Below are positions 45,901 to 60,900 of a stretch of 64,000 bases of DNA, piece after piece. The DNA is taken from the NCBI GenBank assembly GCA_963664085.2, contig CAXXLO010000002.1:1302001-1366000 (forward strand). Reading direction: 5' to 3'. Under the pieces are notes generated by a model. It was not told where the DNA came from. It made no database searches and saw nothing but the letters and a program-made list of their open reading frames with translations. The translations under genes and the position numbers were made by a program. This stretch comes from Bin5 sp022821545. GTDB lineage: Bacteria; Chloroflexota; Anaerolineae; Caldilineales; Caldilineaceae. Position 1 is the first letter of the stretch. Every line of letters begins with the position of its first letter.

Positions 45901-48900
45901 GTGCATGGCTGAGAAAAACGACAGGACGCCTGAAGAGGCGCTGCAGGAGATAGAAGAGGATATGAAGCAGCCGTGGGACAGGCTGTCCAGCGAACCCGAG
46001 GAGCAGTATGATCTGTTTCAACGCTTTCTGCTGCAGGGCCCCAAGCGCAAGGTGACGAAGGTAACCCGCATGGAGGGGGTAACGCAGCACCTGGGCACGC
46101 TGTACCGGTATTCGCGCCGCTGGCGGTGGAAGGAAAGAGCCGCGTATTGGGACCGGGACCGGGCGAGGCGGATGGACGATGCGATGTTCTGGATAGAGTA
46201 TGAGACGCGGGTACGCAACCTGGAAAAGCTCGACGCCGCGGTCGACAAGCTGGTGGAAAATGTGGAGGCTGCACATATTGAAAATATATCCCGGGAAAAG
46301 GCGCTGATGAGGCTCGGCCCGAACATGAACATACTCTCTAAAGCTATGAACATGGAAGAGAGATTGCTGCGCCTCGCCAGAAGAGATCATTGTCCGTTTT
46401 GCCGGATGAGATAGTTCAGAGACGCGGGCGGGGAGGCGAGTCGGGATGGAAGAACGCTACAGCCCGACAGGACGCAGTGGATGCTGCCACCGAAGTCCTG
46501 GGAATCGGCTGAAGTCGGAGTCGGTCGAAACCATGGTGCAGCCGTGCTCGACTGCAATCGCCGCGTGCTGGGCGTCGGCGACCAGCTTCCCGGTGGCTCC
46601 GGACTCACGGCACAGTCGTTCCAATATGTCCAGGTGATCGGGACCGGGACCGACGATGCGCGCGGTCGGGCGTTCCACGAGCGCGGCAATGAACGCGAAC
46701 GACTGGTCGAGGGTAGATGGGGGGTCAAAGACTCGCGGGTTGGTTACCACGCGCAGGAAGCCGGACAGAACGAGAACGGAGAGTGCGAAAGGTTCCGGTC
46801 CTGTCGCCAGACGAGTGATCCACGCCGCATACTCGGGGTGTTCGGGAACGGAGTCCTCGACGTGGGCATATATCAGGACATTTACGTCGGGAAGCAGCAT
46901 CCCTGGTCACCGGCGCCCGTGCCCGAACCGGACCTCGTCATCCTGTGCGTCGAGCGCCCTCGGCCGGTCGAGATCGACGCCCGGGCGGGCATGGACCCCG
47001 CGCACGGTCACCAACCGGAACGGCGGCGGCTCCGACGGCTCGCGACGCTTCAGAGCGTCATCCAACGTTTTGGCAATAAAGGCGCTGACGCTGATGCCGC
47101 GGGCTTTGGCTGCGCGACGCACCTGCTTTGCGAGCTGGTCGTCAAGGGAGATGGTAGTTCTCATGATGCATCAGCATAACATATCTTCATCACTACATAA
47201 ACACAGTCAGGACACCGGCTGCATCCCAATATGGGGAATTACATTCTTTAGTGCAACAAGGAGACAGCTGGCAGATTTAACCAGCCGTCTTTCTGTCCAT
47301 CTACTTAGTCGGATTGGAAGTTGGAAGAGGGCCCGCCAGGTCGGACGTCTGGATTTCTTCTGAGGTCTACAAACGGCCTCCTTGAATCAGTTGTTGGGTG
47401 GGGGCGACGGACCATAAAGTCGGTGTCCACAACCGCTTTCTCATATGGCGGTGGCCAAACAGCCTTCGGCCACCTCATTGGTGGCGATTGGTCCACCACT
47501 TGGTCCAACGAGTTCTGTCGCCTTCGCGGTCGTAGAGAAGGCAGGTTTAGAGGCGTCATGCCCTCAAAATCTCTGCCTCCCCTGCTCGGATCTACTCTAA
47601 CCAGCCTGATACTGCGTAGCCAGTGCCAGAATGCAGGGCAATACTCCAGCAGGGCTTTTGCCAAGGCGATTAGCCCTGTTGCCAAGGCGACAAATGATGC
47701 TAGAATGTCCATTAAGATACTCCTTTCCCAAAATGAGATGTGTTTGAAGAGCGCCCGATCTCGGAAAGTGGTGGCGCTCTTCTCTATTATAGTCGGTGCT
47801 GGATTCTTTTGCTTCGAAATATGTAATACATTTACTGTCATAAGAAAAAGAGCCGCAGCAAGCTGACTTTTTGGCAGGTTCTGTCGGACTTCGCAATAGG
47901 TGTAAAAGTAGCTCAATTACGCCAAAATAATGACGTGCTGACCAGAGTAAATGCGGGCCCGTCGGGCCCGCAAATAGCGCCTCTACCATGTATGTACATG
48001 ACCAGGATTCAAAGGACGTTCTCAGCGTCTTCGAATTCTTCAAATCGGTGCGCTGGCCGGACGGCGTAATCTGTCCTCGTTGTAAATCAGTGCGCACAAA
48101 GAAAGTCGCCAACCAGAAACGCCATAACTGCAACGACTGCCGCCGCCAGTTCTCCGTGCGCACTGAAACCGTCTTCGAGAAATCCAGAAGTCCGCTCAGG
48201 AAGTGGCTGTACGCCCTCTACATGCTCCAGGCGGCCCGTAAGTGCATCTCCAGCGTTCAACTAAGCAAGGAGCTGGGAATCACGCAGAAAGCGGCCTGGT
48301 TCATGCTGGATCGCATTCGTGAAGCGATGGATCCTGGCCCGGAGTTGCTCAGCGGTGAGGTTGAAGTCGATGAATCCTACGTTGGAGGCCAGGGGAAGGA
48401 CAAGCACGCCAACAAAAAGCTGCACAAGCGCTGGATTGAGGGCAAACAGATCGTGCTCGGAATGAGGGAACGCGACGGCCGGATTGTTCTGCGCCCAGTG
48501 CATAGTGGCGAAAAGGTGGTGATTACCGACGAGGTGCTCTTTACCATCGAAAAGGGCTCGACACAACGGTCTCTTCCTCGCACACGGCGCCCCGCCCGAA
48601 CAGTGTTCAACCTCCGCCGCCGACAACAGTCAGCCCCCCCAGTGCATCCTTCCCTCACCTCATCTTTCAAAGCTCCCTCTTTTACTCTCCCACTGTTGAG
48701 CCGTCGAATCAAATGGAGGACTCCCCACCAAAAACAACAGAATATATCATAATACGTCAAAACGTGCCGGAATATGTCAAAATGTGTCAAAATCCTTCAG
48801 CGCTCTCACGATAGAACCACTGCATGGCAAGGGGGGGTCCCCCCAAAAGTCTGTCAAAGTCTGCCAAAATCCCCGAATGCTCTCTCTGTTGAACCGTTGA

Positions 48901-51900
48901 ATGGAACGGGGGAGTCCCCCCGGGAAACGTGTCAAAAAAGTGTCAAAATGTGACAGAAGGCGCCAAAATCCTTCAGCGCCCTCCCCCTCTCGCTCCTCAC
49001 GCCTCTTCACTCTCTCCTCGCCCTTCCCCTCGCCTTCGCGCCCCCCCATCCTTGACACCAATCCCCCCTCCCCCCTATAATCCAACCCATTCCCTTCTTC
49101 AAATCACTTAGCGGCCGCCCAGGATTCCGCCCTGCGGCGTCGCTGCAGACAACGCACAGAACACCGCCGTTCAGACACAGGAACAATCCCATGACACTGA
49201 CAGCAACCATGGACGCCCCCGCGCAGACGGTCACGCGGCCCGAAATCACCGCTGAACACGCCGCCTCCTTCCGTGAAAACGGTTTCCTGGCGCTGCCGGA
49301 CGCGCTGACGCCCGACGAAGTGCAGGCACTCCGCGACGAGACCGTGCATATCTGCCGCGGTGAAATGGGCCAAGTCAACGGCCTGCCGCCCGTCGGCCCC
49401 GACGACAGCGACGACGAAGTGATCCAGCGCACCCTCTGCGTCCATTTCCCGCACAAACTCTCACAGCTTATGTTCGACACGCTCGCGCATCCCTCGATCT
49501 GTGACGTGCTCACGCGGGTGATCGGCCCCAACGTAAAGAGCATGCAGTCGATGCTCTTTATCAAGTCGGCCGGCAAGCCGGGCCAGGCCTGGCACCAGGA
49601 CGAAGCCTTCATCCCCACCCGCGACTGCTCGCTGAACGCCGCCTGGATCGCGCTCGATGACGCCACCGTCGAAAACGGCTGCCTCTGGGTCATCCCCGGC
49701 TCCCACGCGCATCGCCTGATCTGGCCCGCCAGGGAGCACGACGATGATCGCTTCGACTGCGTGGTGGAGGCCTTCGATTTCCCCTACACCGACGACGACG
49801 CCGTACCGGTCGAAGTGACCGCCGGCAGCATCATCTTCTTCAACGGCTATCTGCTGCACCGCTCCCTGCCCAACCGCGCCGCCGGCGGATTCCGCCGCTC
49901 GCTCGTCAACCACTACATGAGCGCCGAATCGCTGCTGCCCTGGCGCTATCCGGGCAATGCCGAACTGGGCGTAGCCAGTTTCGACTTCCGCGACATCGTC
50001 ATGATCGCCGGGCGCGACCCTTATGCGTGGAAGGGTACGGAGGATCTGTCCTTCTCGCACATCCGTCCGGACCGGGAAGGCGGCTGCCAGTGGCCGACGC
50101 GAGAGGAAGAGTAGTTGATAGCGCGCTCTAATGGGATGCGCATACTGAGGCAGAGGGACGAGAGGTTTCAGGCATGAAATTTACTGCTGTCTTCAAAAAA
50201 GTACCCGAGGGCTACATCGGGTTCGTTGAAGAACTGCCCGGAGCAAACACGCAAGGGGAAACCCTTGAAGAGGCCAAAGCAAATCTGCAAGAGGCAATTG
50301 CGATGATCATGGAGGCAAATCGCGCCATGGCATCTGAACAGGTTCGCGGCGTCGAAAAATAGATTTGCGAGATTTATCAGTTCATCTCATCAACGACTAG
50401 CCAACTCAACCCTTTTTCACAAACATTAAGGAGCAAAGTCAATGTCCAGTTCGCAACACAACACCATCAGCCGGCGCTCTTTCCTCAAGGCAAGCGCCCT
50501 GACGGCAGGCGGCGCTCTGCTGGCGGCCTGCGCAGCCCCGGCCGCGGCGCCAGCCGGTGACAGCGGCGGCGAAGCAAGCGCCAGCATGGAGATGATCGAG
50601 ATGCGCCTCTCGGCCTGGGCCGACGTCCAGGACGCGGTCGTCTACGAGAACATGGTCAACGCCTACATGGCGCAGAACGAAGGCGTGAACGTCTCCGTAG
50701 AGCAGTACCCCGGCGGCTACTATCAGAAGATCCAGGCCAACTTCGCCGCCGACGACTCCGCCGATGTCCTCTACTTCCAGGGTTGGGTTTGGCAGGCCTA
50801 CGCCGAAAACCAGGTCATCTATGACATGAGCGACTATATCGCTCGCGACGGCGCTGACGACTTCTTCCCCGGCGGCGAGAATTACGACAACCAGACGCTG
50901 TGGCAGGGCGGCCGCTACATGACCCCGACCGACACCGGCTCGCTGGTGATCTATTACAACAAGGACCTCTTCGACAAGAAGGGCGTCGACCATCCACAAC
51001 CGGGCTGGAAGTGGGAAGAGTTCCAGCAGATAATTGAGGACCTCTCCTATGAAGAGGACGGCACCAAGTTCTATGGTTGGGGCCAGGCACAGGGCTGGAA
51101 CGGCGCCTATGGCCGCAGCACCACCTTCATGCGCCGCAACGGCCATGTCGAATGGGACCGCATTACCGAGCCGACCCAGGCCTTCTGGGACCACGATGAC
51201 ATCGCCTCCGCGCTCCAGTATCTGATCTATGACGCCATCTCCAACGACTGGAGCCCCGGCCCCGAAGTGGTCGAGGGCGGCGGCGTCGGTGTCGATACCG
51301 GCCGCGTCGCCATGTACCTCGAAGGCCCCTGGGCCATGCCCCGCCTTCGGGGCGAACTGGCCACCACCGAAGAGGGCATCAACTTCGACGTGATCGAGGC
51401 CCCGACCGGCACAGCCGACACCAACTTCACCTTCGGCCACGTCCACGGCCATGTCATTACAGAGCCGTCCATGTACAAGGATGAGTCCTGGGACCTCATC
51501 TCGTTCATCCTCGGCGAAGAGGGCCAGACCATTATCGCCAACGGCGGCCGTATGTGCGGCACACCGGACAACATCGCCAACATCTGGGGCGAAATCGCCT
51601 CCGGTGTCTACGGCTTCGAAAACACCGACGCTTTCGCCAACACGATGCGCGAGAGCTCCATCTCCGTAATCTTCGGCGAAGGCTCGCAGATCCAGGCCTA
51701 TGGCGGCGGCCCGATCACCGCCCTGTGGGACAAACTGCTCGGCCAGACCGAGACCGCGGCAGAGGCCCTCGCGATCGCGCAGCCGGAAATCCAGTCGCAC
51801 CTGGACCAGTACTGGGCGGACCGAGCATAGCCGGTGCCCGGCGGCCAGTACCGGTTACTGGCCGCCGGTTCCTCGTCAATCTGGGAGTACACCTCTTTGA

Positions 51901-54900
51901 CTGCCACCACATCAGCGCCCGGAATCCGGACACAGCCGCAAACCCGCCGCCGCATGTCCGCGGCCCAACGCCGCGATCTGCGCGACGGCCTGCTCTTCAC
52001 CAGCCCCTTCATCTTCGGCGTGCTCGCGCTCTGGGTGGGGCCGATGCTCTACTCCGTCTTTCTGATCCTGCACAAGTGGAATATGCTGGCGCCGCCAAAG
52101 TTCATCGGGCTGGGCCACTTCGAGCGCATGTTGAACGACCCGCTCGTGGGCAAGTCGCTCGTCAATACCGCCTACTACACCTTCGTCGGCGTTCCGCTGC
52201 AGCTTGTCGTCGCGTTCGCGCTGGCGGTGATGCTCAATCAGCAGATTCGAGGCCTGAGCGTCTATCGCACCGTCTACTATCTGCCCTCTATCACACCGGC
52301 TGTCGCCTTTGCCGTCGTCTGGGTCCAGATCCTTAACCCTGAATTCGGCGTGCTCAACGAAGTATTGCACTGGTTCGGGCTGGGGCCCATCAACTGGCTC
52401 TTCGAACCGGCCTGGGCCAAACCCGCCCTCATCATCATGAGCCTCTGGCTGACCGGCTTCCAGATGATCATCTTCCTCGCCGGTCTGCAGGGGGTGCCCC
52501 AGGAACTGCAGGAGGCCGCCGAGATCGACGGCGCCAACGCCTGGCGCCGCTTCACCAATGTAACGATCCCGATCATATCGCCGATCATCTTCTTCAACAT
52601 GATCATCGGCATTATCGCCAGCTTCCAGGTCTTCACCACCGTCTTCATCATGACCGACGGCGGCCCGCAGGACGCCACCCTTTTCTTGGTGCTCTACATT
52701 TACCGCAACGCCTTCGAGCTGTTCCGGATGGGCTATGCCGCCTCGCTGGCCTGGATCCTGTTTCTGATCATCATGGTCTTCACCGCGATCCAGTTCTTTT
52801 TCGCCAATCGCTGGGTCTACTATGAAGGCAGGTTATAGAGGAGACGAATAACCGGTCACAACGCTGACCATCTCACACCGGCCGCAGACCGCCGAATTAC
52901 GCTATGACTGCAAGAACAACCCTGCTCCAATCTCGAAAAAAGCAGACGAGGATCGCTCATTTCCTCCTGCACATCATGATGATCGCCTTGGGGCTCACCT
53001 TCCTCATGCCGCTTGCCTGGGTGGTCAGCACATCGCTCAAACTGCCCGGCCAGGTCTTCATCACGCCGATCGAATGGATCCCGACCGATCCCAAATGGGA
53101 CAACTACTTCGAGGTTTTCAGACGCCTCCCCTTCCATCTCTTCATCCGCAACTCCTTTTTCGTCTCCATCATGGGGACGGCCGGCATGGTGCTGAGTTCG
53201 CTGACGGTCGCCTACGGCCTCTCCCGCCTGCGCTGGCCGGGACGCGACTTTGTCTTCACCGTCCTCCTCGCCACCATGATGCTGCCCGGCGTCGTGACCA
53301 TGATCCCGGTCTTTATTATCTTCAAAGAGATCAACTGGGTCGGCACATTCTACCCGCTGTGGGTGCCGGCCTGGTTCGGCGGCGCCTTCTATATCTTCCT
53401 CATGCGCCAGTACATGTTGACCCTGCCTCTTGAGCTCGACGAGGCCGCCAAAATCGACGGCGCCTCCAACTTCCGCATCCTCTGGCAGGTGGTCGCCCCC
53501 CTCTGCGGCCCGGCCATCGCAACCATCACGATTTTCGCCTTTCTGTTCCACTACAACGCTTTCATGGAGCCGCTCATCTACATTTCCAAGAGTGAAATGT
53601 ACACCCTGCCCCTCGGCCTCCTCTGGTTCAAAGGCCGCTTCGGCAACTTTTGGCACCTCGTCATGGCCGCCTCCATGATCACCATCCTGCCGGTCATCAT
53701 CATCTTCTTCTTCGCCCAGCGCCAGTTCGTCCAGGGCGCGCAGTTCACCGGGCTCGCCGGCCGTTAAAACTGAAAACTAAAACCCCCCATATATCCGCAG
53801 ATAATGGGCGTAGTGCGTCAAAATGCGCTGCAGGTAAAGCCGGGTCTCGTTGTAGGGAATGCGCTCGATGAAGAGGGCTTCGTCCGGCGCCGAGCGGTCG
53901 AACCAGGTTCTGGCGTTGCCCGGGCCGGCGTTGTAACCGGCGAGGGCGGCGACGGGATTTTCACGGGCGAAATCCTGCACCCAGCGCAGATAGAACGCGC
54001 CGAAACGAACGTTGACGAAGGGACGGTTGAGCAGACCGGTGGAGTAGTTGGGATAGCCGAGGCGTTGCGCGATCTCTGCGCCGGTGGTGGGCATGATCTG
54101 GGCCAGTCCGTGGGCGCCGGCAAAGGAGCGGGCGGGCGGCTCAAAGAGGCTCTCCTGGAGGATGAGGCTGTAGAGGAGCAGGGGATCGATGTCGAAGTCC
54201 GTGGCCTCCTTTTCCACGAGACGCGAATAGTGCCTGGGGTAGGCGACGCGCTGGATAAAGAGAGGCGCGTCGGCCGTATGCCGGGCCTGACTGAGTTGAA
54301 TGAGACGGTAGGCCGCGCTGATTGAGAGCCGGTTGGCGCCCAATGCCTCCAGATGCGCCATGAGCGGGAACAGGGTCGCGGGATCGTCGCGGTTGCGCCA
54401 GTAGACCTGCTCAAGCAGCTTCAAGCCTTCGGCGCGCAGATCCAGCTCCAACAGCAGTGTGCCGCCGACCAGGGCCGGGTCGGCGGCAATGGCTATCGGC
54501 AGAGCCGGGTAGTTGCTGCCGCCGTCAGCCGTGTCGGAGGCGCCGTGCCACGTCCCCAGCCACCTTTCGGCGAAGGCGCGGCTGCCGTCGTCGCCGGGCA
54601 GCGCGGCCGCGGCCATTGCGTCCATGCGGGGGATGAGGTCCTGTCCCGGATGGCCTTGCCGCGCCAGTTCCAGTCCCGCCAGCACACCGTAATAGGTTTC
54701 CGGCTCCTCTGCCGCGAGTGACTGCCACAGGGAACGGGCCGTGTCTTCCTCGCCCAGGGCATAACGGGCCCGGCCCAGCCAGTAGGCAGCTGTGCCCGAC
54801 CGTGCAGCGGGATAGTCCGTCAGCAGACGTCCGAAGCTGCTGGCGGCCAGTCCGTGATGGCCGTAGGTGAAGGCGCCGATCCCCAGCACCGCCAGCGCAT

Positions 54901-57900
54901 CCGGCGCCCGCGCGCTGTCCGGGAAGCTGTCCACCAGCATCAGCAAATCCGCCACCGCTTCAACCAGAAAATCGGCTGTCGCCTCTGCATGGCTCCCGGA
55001 TCCGATATCCAGGGTACGATCGGCTCTGATGGCGGAAAGCGCGCTCAGCCAGAGGGCTTCGGGGGCGAGCGGATCGTCGGGATGATCCCTGGCGAAGGTA
55101 CGGTAGACGCGGCGCGCTGCGGCGGGGTGAACCCTGCGCATTGGCCAGCCGGGCGCGGGTCAGCCAGGCCTCGCCGAAACAGTCGCAGGCGGGATACCAG
55201 TTCATCACCTGTTCCAGGGCGCGGATGGCCGCGTCCCACTGCCCCAGCCCCATATGGGCGCGCCCAAGGCCCAGCCAGGCCTGCCCGGCGCGTTCATCCT
55301 GCGGCGACTCCTGCAGAAAACGTTCAAAGGCGCTGACGGCCGGGAAGTAGGCCTCGGCAAAGACGTCGACCTGCCCCCGCACAAAGAGGTCGACCGGCGC
55401 CTCGCGGTTCACCAGCTGGATCAGCGACTGGTAGGCGGAATTGCTCTCCGGCTCCTCCTCCAGGGCCAGCCGCCAGCGGGCGATGGCGGCCTCCTCGTCG
55501 CCGGCCGTGGCATAGGCGATTCCGGCGCGATACATATAGCCGGCCCGGTGGACTTTCCATATCCTGTAGCCGAGGATCGCATCGAACTCGCTGTCTGTCC
55601 CGGCTGCGCGTCTCCTCGGCAGGCTCGGTCGCGGCCAGGATCTCATCGTAGACGGCGGCGGCCTGGCTCCAGCGCCCATTGCCCTCAAGGATACCGGCCA
55701 CCCGGTCGAGAAGACGGACCTTTTCCCAGTTGCGGCCGGCATGGTTGGCGGCCCGGCGCAGTGCGTTGGCTGCCTGCTGCCAGTCGCCGGCCGCGAGCCA
55801 GGCATCGGCGCTGCGCTCTTCCACAACCGCGGTGACCTCCGAGTGCAGTTGCAGGACAGCTTCGTAGGCAGCGACCGCTTCGGCGTTGCGGCCCAAACGG
55901 GCCAGCGTCTCGGCGCGCAGGAATTCGCTATGGCCGCGGCGGGGATCATCCGCCGGCAGCGAGCTGGCCTGCGGCGAAATCTGTTCCAGCACGGTGAGGG
56001 CGGATCCTGGCTGTTCGTCAGCGAGATAGGAGCGCGCGAGTTGAAAGCGAGCTTCCTGCCGCTGGGCGGGGGTGCTCTGGGGGTCGGCCAGCAGCGTCTG
56101 AAGCAGCCGCTGCTCCCCGCTGTAGTCGCCGTCCTCGTGCAGCCAGGCCGCCTGCTGCAAAGGCGATGCTGCCGCGAATGTCTCAACCGTCGCCCGCTGA
56201 CGGGGGACGGTACCGCTCGCCTGCGCCGCTGCCGGCTGCGGCGGAACAGGGGTCGCGCCGGTCGACGGCAGGCTGCGGTCGCGGCAGGCGCTGGTCGTCG
56301 CGACCGGCGCGGGCGTGCTGTTGTCAGTTGCGGGGTCAGTTGCGGCGCCGGTGGAGGAATCAGTGACGATGGTCGTAGCCGCGCCCGTGGCGGCCGCGCT
56401 TCGGTTCCCGCAGCCGCCGAATAACAGGACGAGCGAAGCCAGAATCAAGCAGGGAAGCGCCAGTCTTAACTGTGCTCTTTGTGACGCAGCTCTTTGTGGT
56501 GCAGCTCTTTGTGGTGCAGCTCTTGCCATGATTGCGGTAAAATGCGCCCCTTCTCGAGAGGAGGAGACGACGCGATGAGGGGGCCGGCGGAAGATCATCG
56601 CAGGGAATGATCCGTCCGCGAGAGGCGTTCACTGTCTGCTTGCCTGCTTACGTCAACGGGACCGCCGGTCATTGGATAATGGTAGCAGGGGGGCGTGGAC
56701 TGTGTCAATTAAGAGACCGAAAGTCGCTGTCGTGCACCCAATGGGTACGGGGTGGTCAGGCGCTGTCTTTGTTCCGGTATTGGCCCTATGCTATGATTTC
56801 GGGCAGATGAGAAGGGGGGGACGCGATGGCTGTGTGGACACTCAAGAAATCTTCACTGGCAGGGCTTTTCCTTCTCGCAGCGATTCTGCACCGTACGAAA
56901 CTCAGTGGGCGCCAACGATAACGACATGTCACGCATCAACACCCGGGGCGATACGATTGAATTCAACAACCCGCTGCGGTTGAGAGACAGGGCGGTGCTG
57001 ATCCTGGACCTGCTTGCCTCACTTGAAGATCTGTAATAATGACGCGCACGGATTCACCGAAAGGTCGCCGCAATTGACACAGGAATACAACGTCGTCGTA
57101 GGCATGGAAGTCCACGCGCAACTGCTGACGAAGACGAAGATGTTCTGCCGCTGCAGCGCCGACTACCAGGGCGCGCCGCCCAATACGCACACCTGCCCGG
57201 TCTGCCTGGGCCTGCCCGGCGCGCTGCCGGTGAGCAACCGCGCCGCGGTCGAAGCGACCATCCGCACGGGGCTGGCGCTCAACTGCGAGATCGCGGAGAC
57301 CGCCGTCTTCGCGCGCAAGAACTACCACTACCCGGACCTGCCCAAGGGGTACCAGATCTCACAGTACGAGCTGCCCCTCTGCCGCAACGGCTGGGTCGAG
57401 ATCGAGCTGCCCGACGGCGGCGTCAAACGCATCCGCATCCACCGCGCCCACCTCGAAGAGGACACCGGCAAGAACACCCATGCGGGGCTGCATACGCTTG
57501 TGGACCTGAACCGGGCCGGAATGCCGCTGATGGAGGTCGTCACCGAGGCCGACATCGCCAGCGCCGACGAGGCCTACGCCTTCCTGACCAAGCTGCGTTC
57601 GGTCCTGCGCTACCTGGGCGTCAACAGCGGCAACATGGAGGAGGGCGCGCTGCGCTGCGAGCCCAATATCAGCGTGCGCACACCGGAGCAGGCCGCCCGC
57701 GGCGAGCTCGGCGCCAAGGTCGAGGTCAAGAACCTCAACAGCCTGCGCGCCGTGCGCAACGCCATCGCCTACGAGGCCGAACGCCAGGCCGGTGTGCTGA
57801 ACGCCGGCGGCGTGATCGAGCAGGTGAACATGGGCTGGGACGAAGACCGCCAGCGCACCGTCCTGCAACGCTCGAAAGAAAGCAGCGAGGACTACCGCTA

Positions 57901-60900
57901 CTTTCCCGAACCGGACCTGCCGCCGCTGGTCGTCGACCGCCAGTGGGTGGAGGAGACCGCGCGCACGCTGCCCGAGCTGCCGGACGCCAAGGAGCAGCGC
58001 TACCGGCAGGATTGGTCCTTGCGCCCGGCCGATACCGGCGCCATCACCGGCGAGAAAGCGGTGGCCGACTATTTCGAGGCCGCGGTGGCCGCCTACGGCC
58101 AGGAGGACGGCAAACCCCAGCGCATGGCCAACTGGATCACCGATGAGCTGTTCCGCCTGCTCTACGCCGACGGCGAGGGCCAGGATCTGAGGCAGATCGC
58201 CGCTACGCGCGTGCAGCCGCAGCAGCTGGCCGCGCTGGTGCAGATGGTGGACGCCCGCGAGATCAACGCCAACACCGGCAAAAAGGTACTGGAGCTGATG
58301 TACAGCAGCGGAGACGATCCCCAAACCGTCGTTAAACGCGAAGGGCTGGCGATGGTCAGCAATACGGACGTCATCGACGCGGCCGTGCAGGAAGCCTTCG
58401 ACAGCAACCCGGACGAGCTGGCCCGCTACCGCAGCGGCGAGAAAAAGCTGTTCGGCTTTTTCATGGGCCAGATGATGCGCGCCACCAAGGGCAAAGCCGA
58501 CCCCCAGGCAGCCCGCCAGCGCCTGCAGGAAATGCTCGACAGTTGACCCCTATCCACTAACCACAGACCTCCCATGACTCTTTCTCTGACCCACACCCGC
58601 AACGAAAAGACCGCGCCGCACAGCCACCGCACGCCCGGCTTCGCCTCGCTCGAGCTGAAGTGGGAGACTGTGACGCTCTTCCGCTACATCTACGACCCGG
58701 ACATGCCCCAGTCCGAGTCGCCCAAGCCCTTCTTCCACCCCGTCAACACCCTCGCCGGCGACCTGATCACCAACTACCGCCCCCATGACCACGTCTGGCA
58801 CAAGGGCATCCAGATGACGATCGCCCACCTGGACGGCCAGAACTTCTGGGGCGGGGGCAGCTACCGCCGCGGCGAGGGCTACGTAGACCTGCCCAACAAC
58901 GGCAGCCAGCGCCATGACGGCTGGGATGCGATCGATCTGGACGACACCCGCTTCGCCGCGACGGAGAGGCTCTCCTGGATCACACAGGCCGGCGAGCACT
59001 GGATCGACGAGACGCGGCGCATTGCCGTGGAGACCGTCGACCCCGACGCCGGTTACTGGGCGCTGGACTTCACGACCAGCCTGCGCAATGTGCGCGGCGC
59101 GACGCTGCACATCGGTTCGCCCACGACCGCGGGCCGTCCGCTGGCCGGTTACGGCGGGCTCTTCTGGCGCGGGCCGCGCTCCTTCGACAACGGCGAAATC
59201 ATCACCGCCGCGGGGCACGAAGGCGCCGACGCCATGGGCGAGGCCGCGCCCTGGCTGGCCTACACCGGCCGCCACGACGGCAACGGCCACGCGTCAACGC
59301 TCGCCTTCCTCGACCATCCCGCCAACCTGCGCTATCCCAACAAATGGTTCGTGCGCCAGACGCCCTACGCCTGCGCCAGCTTCGCCTTCATGTTCGACGA
59401 AGTCTACGAGTTCGAAGCGGGGGAGATGATAACACAGCGCTACCGGCTGGTGACCGCCAACGGCAACTGGAACGCCGCGCAGGTCGAGGCCGCGGCCGCG
59501 GCGTGGCGGGGGTGAGGGGAACAAAAGGCGGGATGCGCTTCAAGGATGCGAATGCTCTAAAAAAACTGAGATGGATAAAACGCTGGGGAAACTGCTTTGC
59601 TGTATACCTTAGCCCGTTGTCCAGCTTTGGGGACCAAACGCATCCGGTCCGGGAACGACTCAGCTGCTGAGGACAGATCATGCCACTCCGTCTGGACAAT
59701 CTGAGAGATTCGATCGAAGCGCTGGATGAACTGTTGACGGCCAGCGAAGATGAAGCCCGCATGGGACGGCTGAGCGAAATCGAGCGCATCGGCATTCGCG
59801 CCGGCGTCGTAAAGCACTTCGAGATAACCTACGAACTCTCCTGGAAACTAATGGCGCGCTGGCTGAATACCAACGTCGCCCCCGACACCGCAGACGGCGT
59901 GACGAGGCGTCAGCTGTACCGCCTCTCCGCGGCGAATAAACTTATCTCCGATGTCGATCGCTGGATGCAGCACCACGACGCCAGGAATACAACCTCCCAT
60001 ATCTATGACCGCAAGAAGGCCCAGCAGGTCTATGAAGCCGTGAGAGGGTTCACGCACGACGCGCGGCAGCTGCTGAAGGCACTGGAAGCCCACAATGATT
60101 GACCTGAACCCAGACCACCTCAAAACTGTGCAGCAGATTCTGGCGGAACACGTACCGGCTTGCGAAGTGCGCGCCTTCGGTTCCCGCGTGACACAGTCTG
60201 CCAAGGCATATTCCGACCTCGACCTCGCAATCGTCGGCGCTACCGCATTGGACCGGCACACACTTGCGCGGCTGAAGGAAGCGTTCGAGGACTCCGACCT
60301 GCCGATTCAGGTAGACGTGCTCGACTGGCAGGAAATCTCCCAGAGTTTCAGGGAAACTGTTGCCAAAGACTACGCGGTCCTGCAGAAGATGCCGGGCGGG
60401 TCAGGTGAGAGCGTCGCCAAGGGATAGCGAACAGAGTTCACAGACGAGGAACCAGACTATCAACTGCCGGAAACGGCCTTAGAGAGCAGACCGGGCAACC
60501 GGAGCGGTCGCGATTGGGAGGAGGCGCTTTTGCGGACGCTTGGGACGACGTATAATTGCTCGAAGCAATCATCGATTTAGTGGGTTCGCATGTCGATAAT
60601 TTACACTGACCAGGAAATCAGTCAACTGCTCCATGAACGGAAAGTTCTTCCAGCCGAATGGCCCACTCAGGTTCGGTGATTTGCTCCATTATACACCTTA
60701 GCTTGTGGTCCAGTTTTTGGGGCCAAGCTCAGTCACCGTGAGTAGTCTGATGGACTCTTCATATTCCCATTGATTACAAATACAAAAACCTTGGATGGAT
60801 ACTTCTTGACAGAATCGTCACCCCCATGTGTCTCTACATCTGCGAGAATTATATCGTTCCTGATGTCACCGGGTGGCTTCTCTTTTTCCGTCAGGTCAAG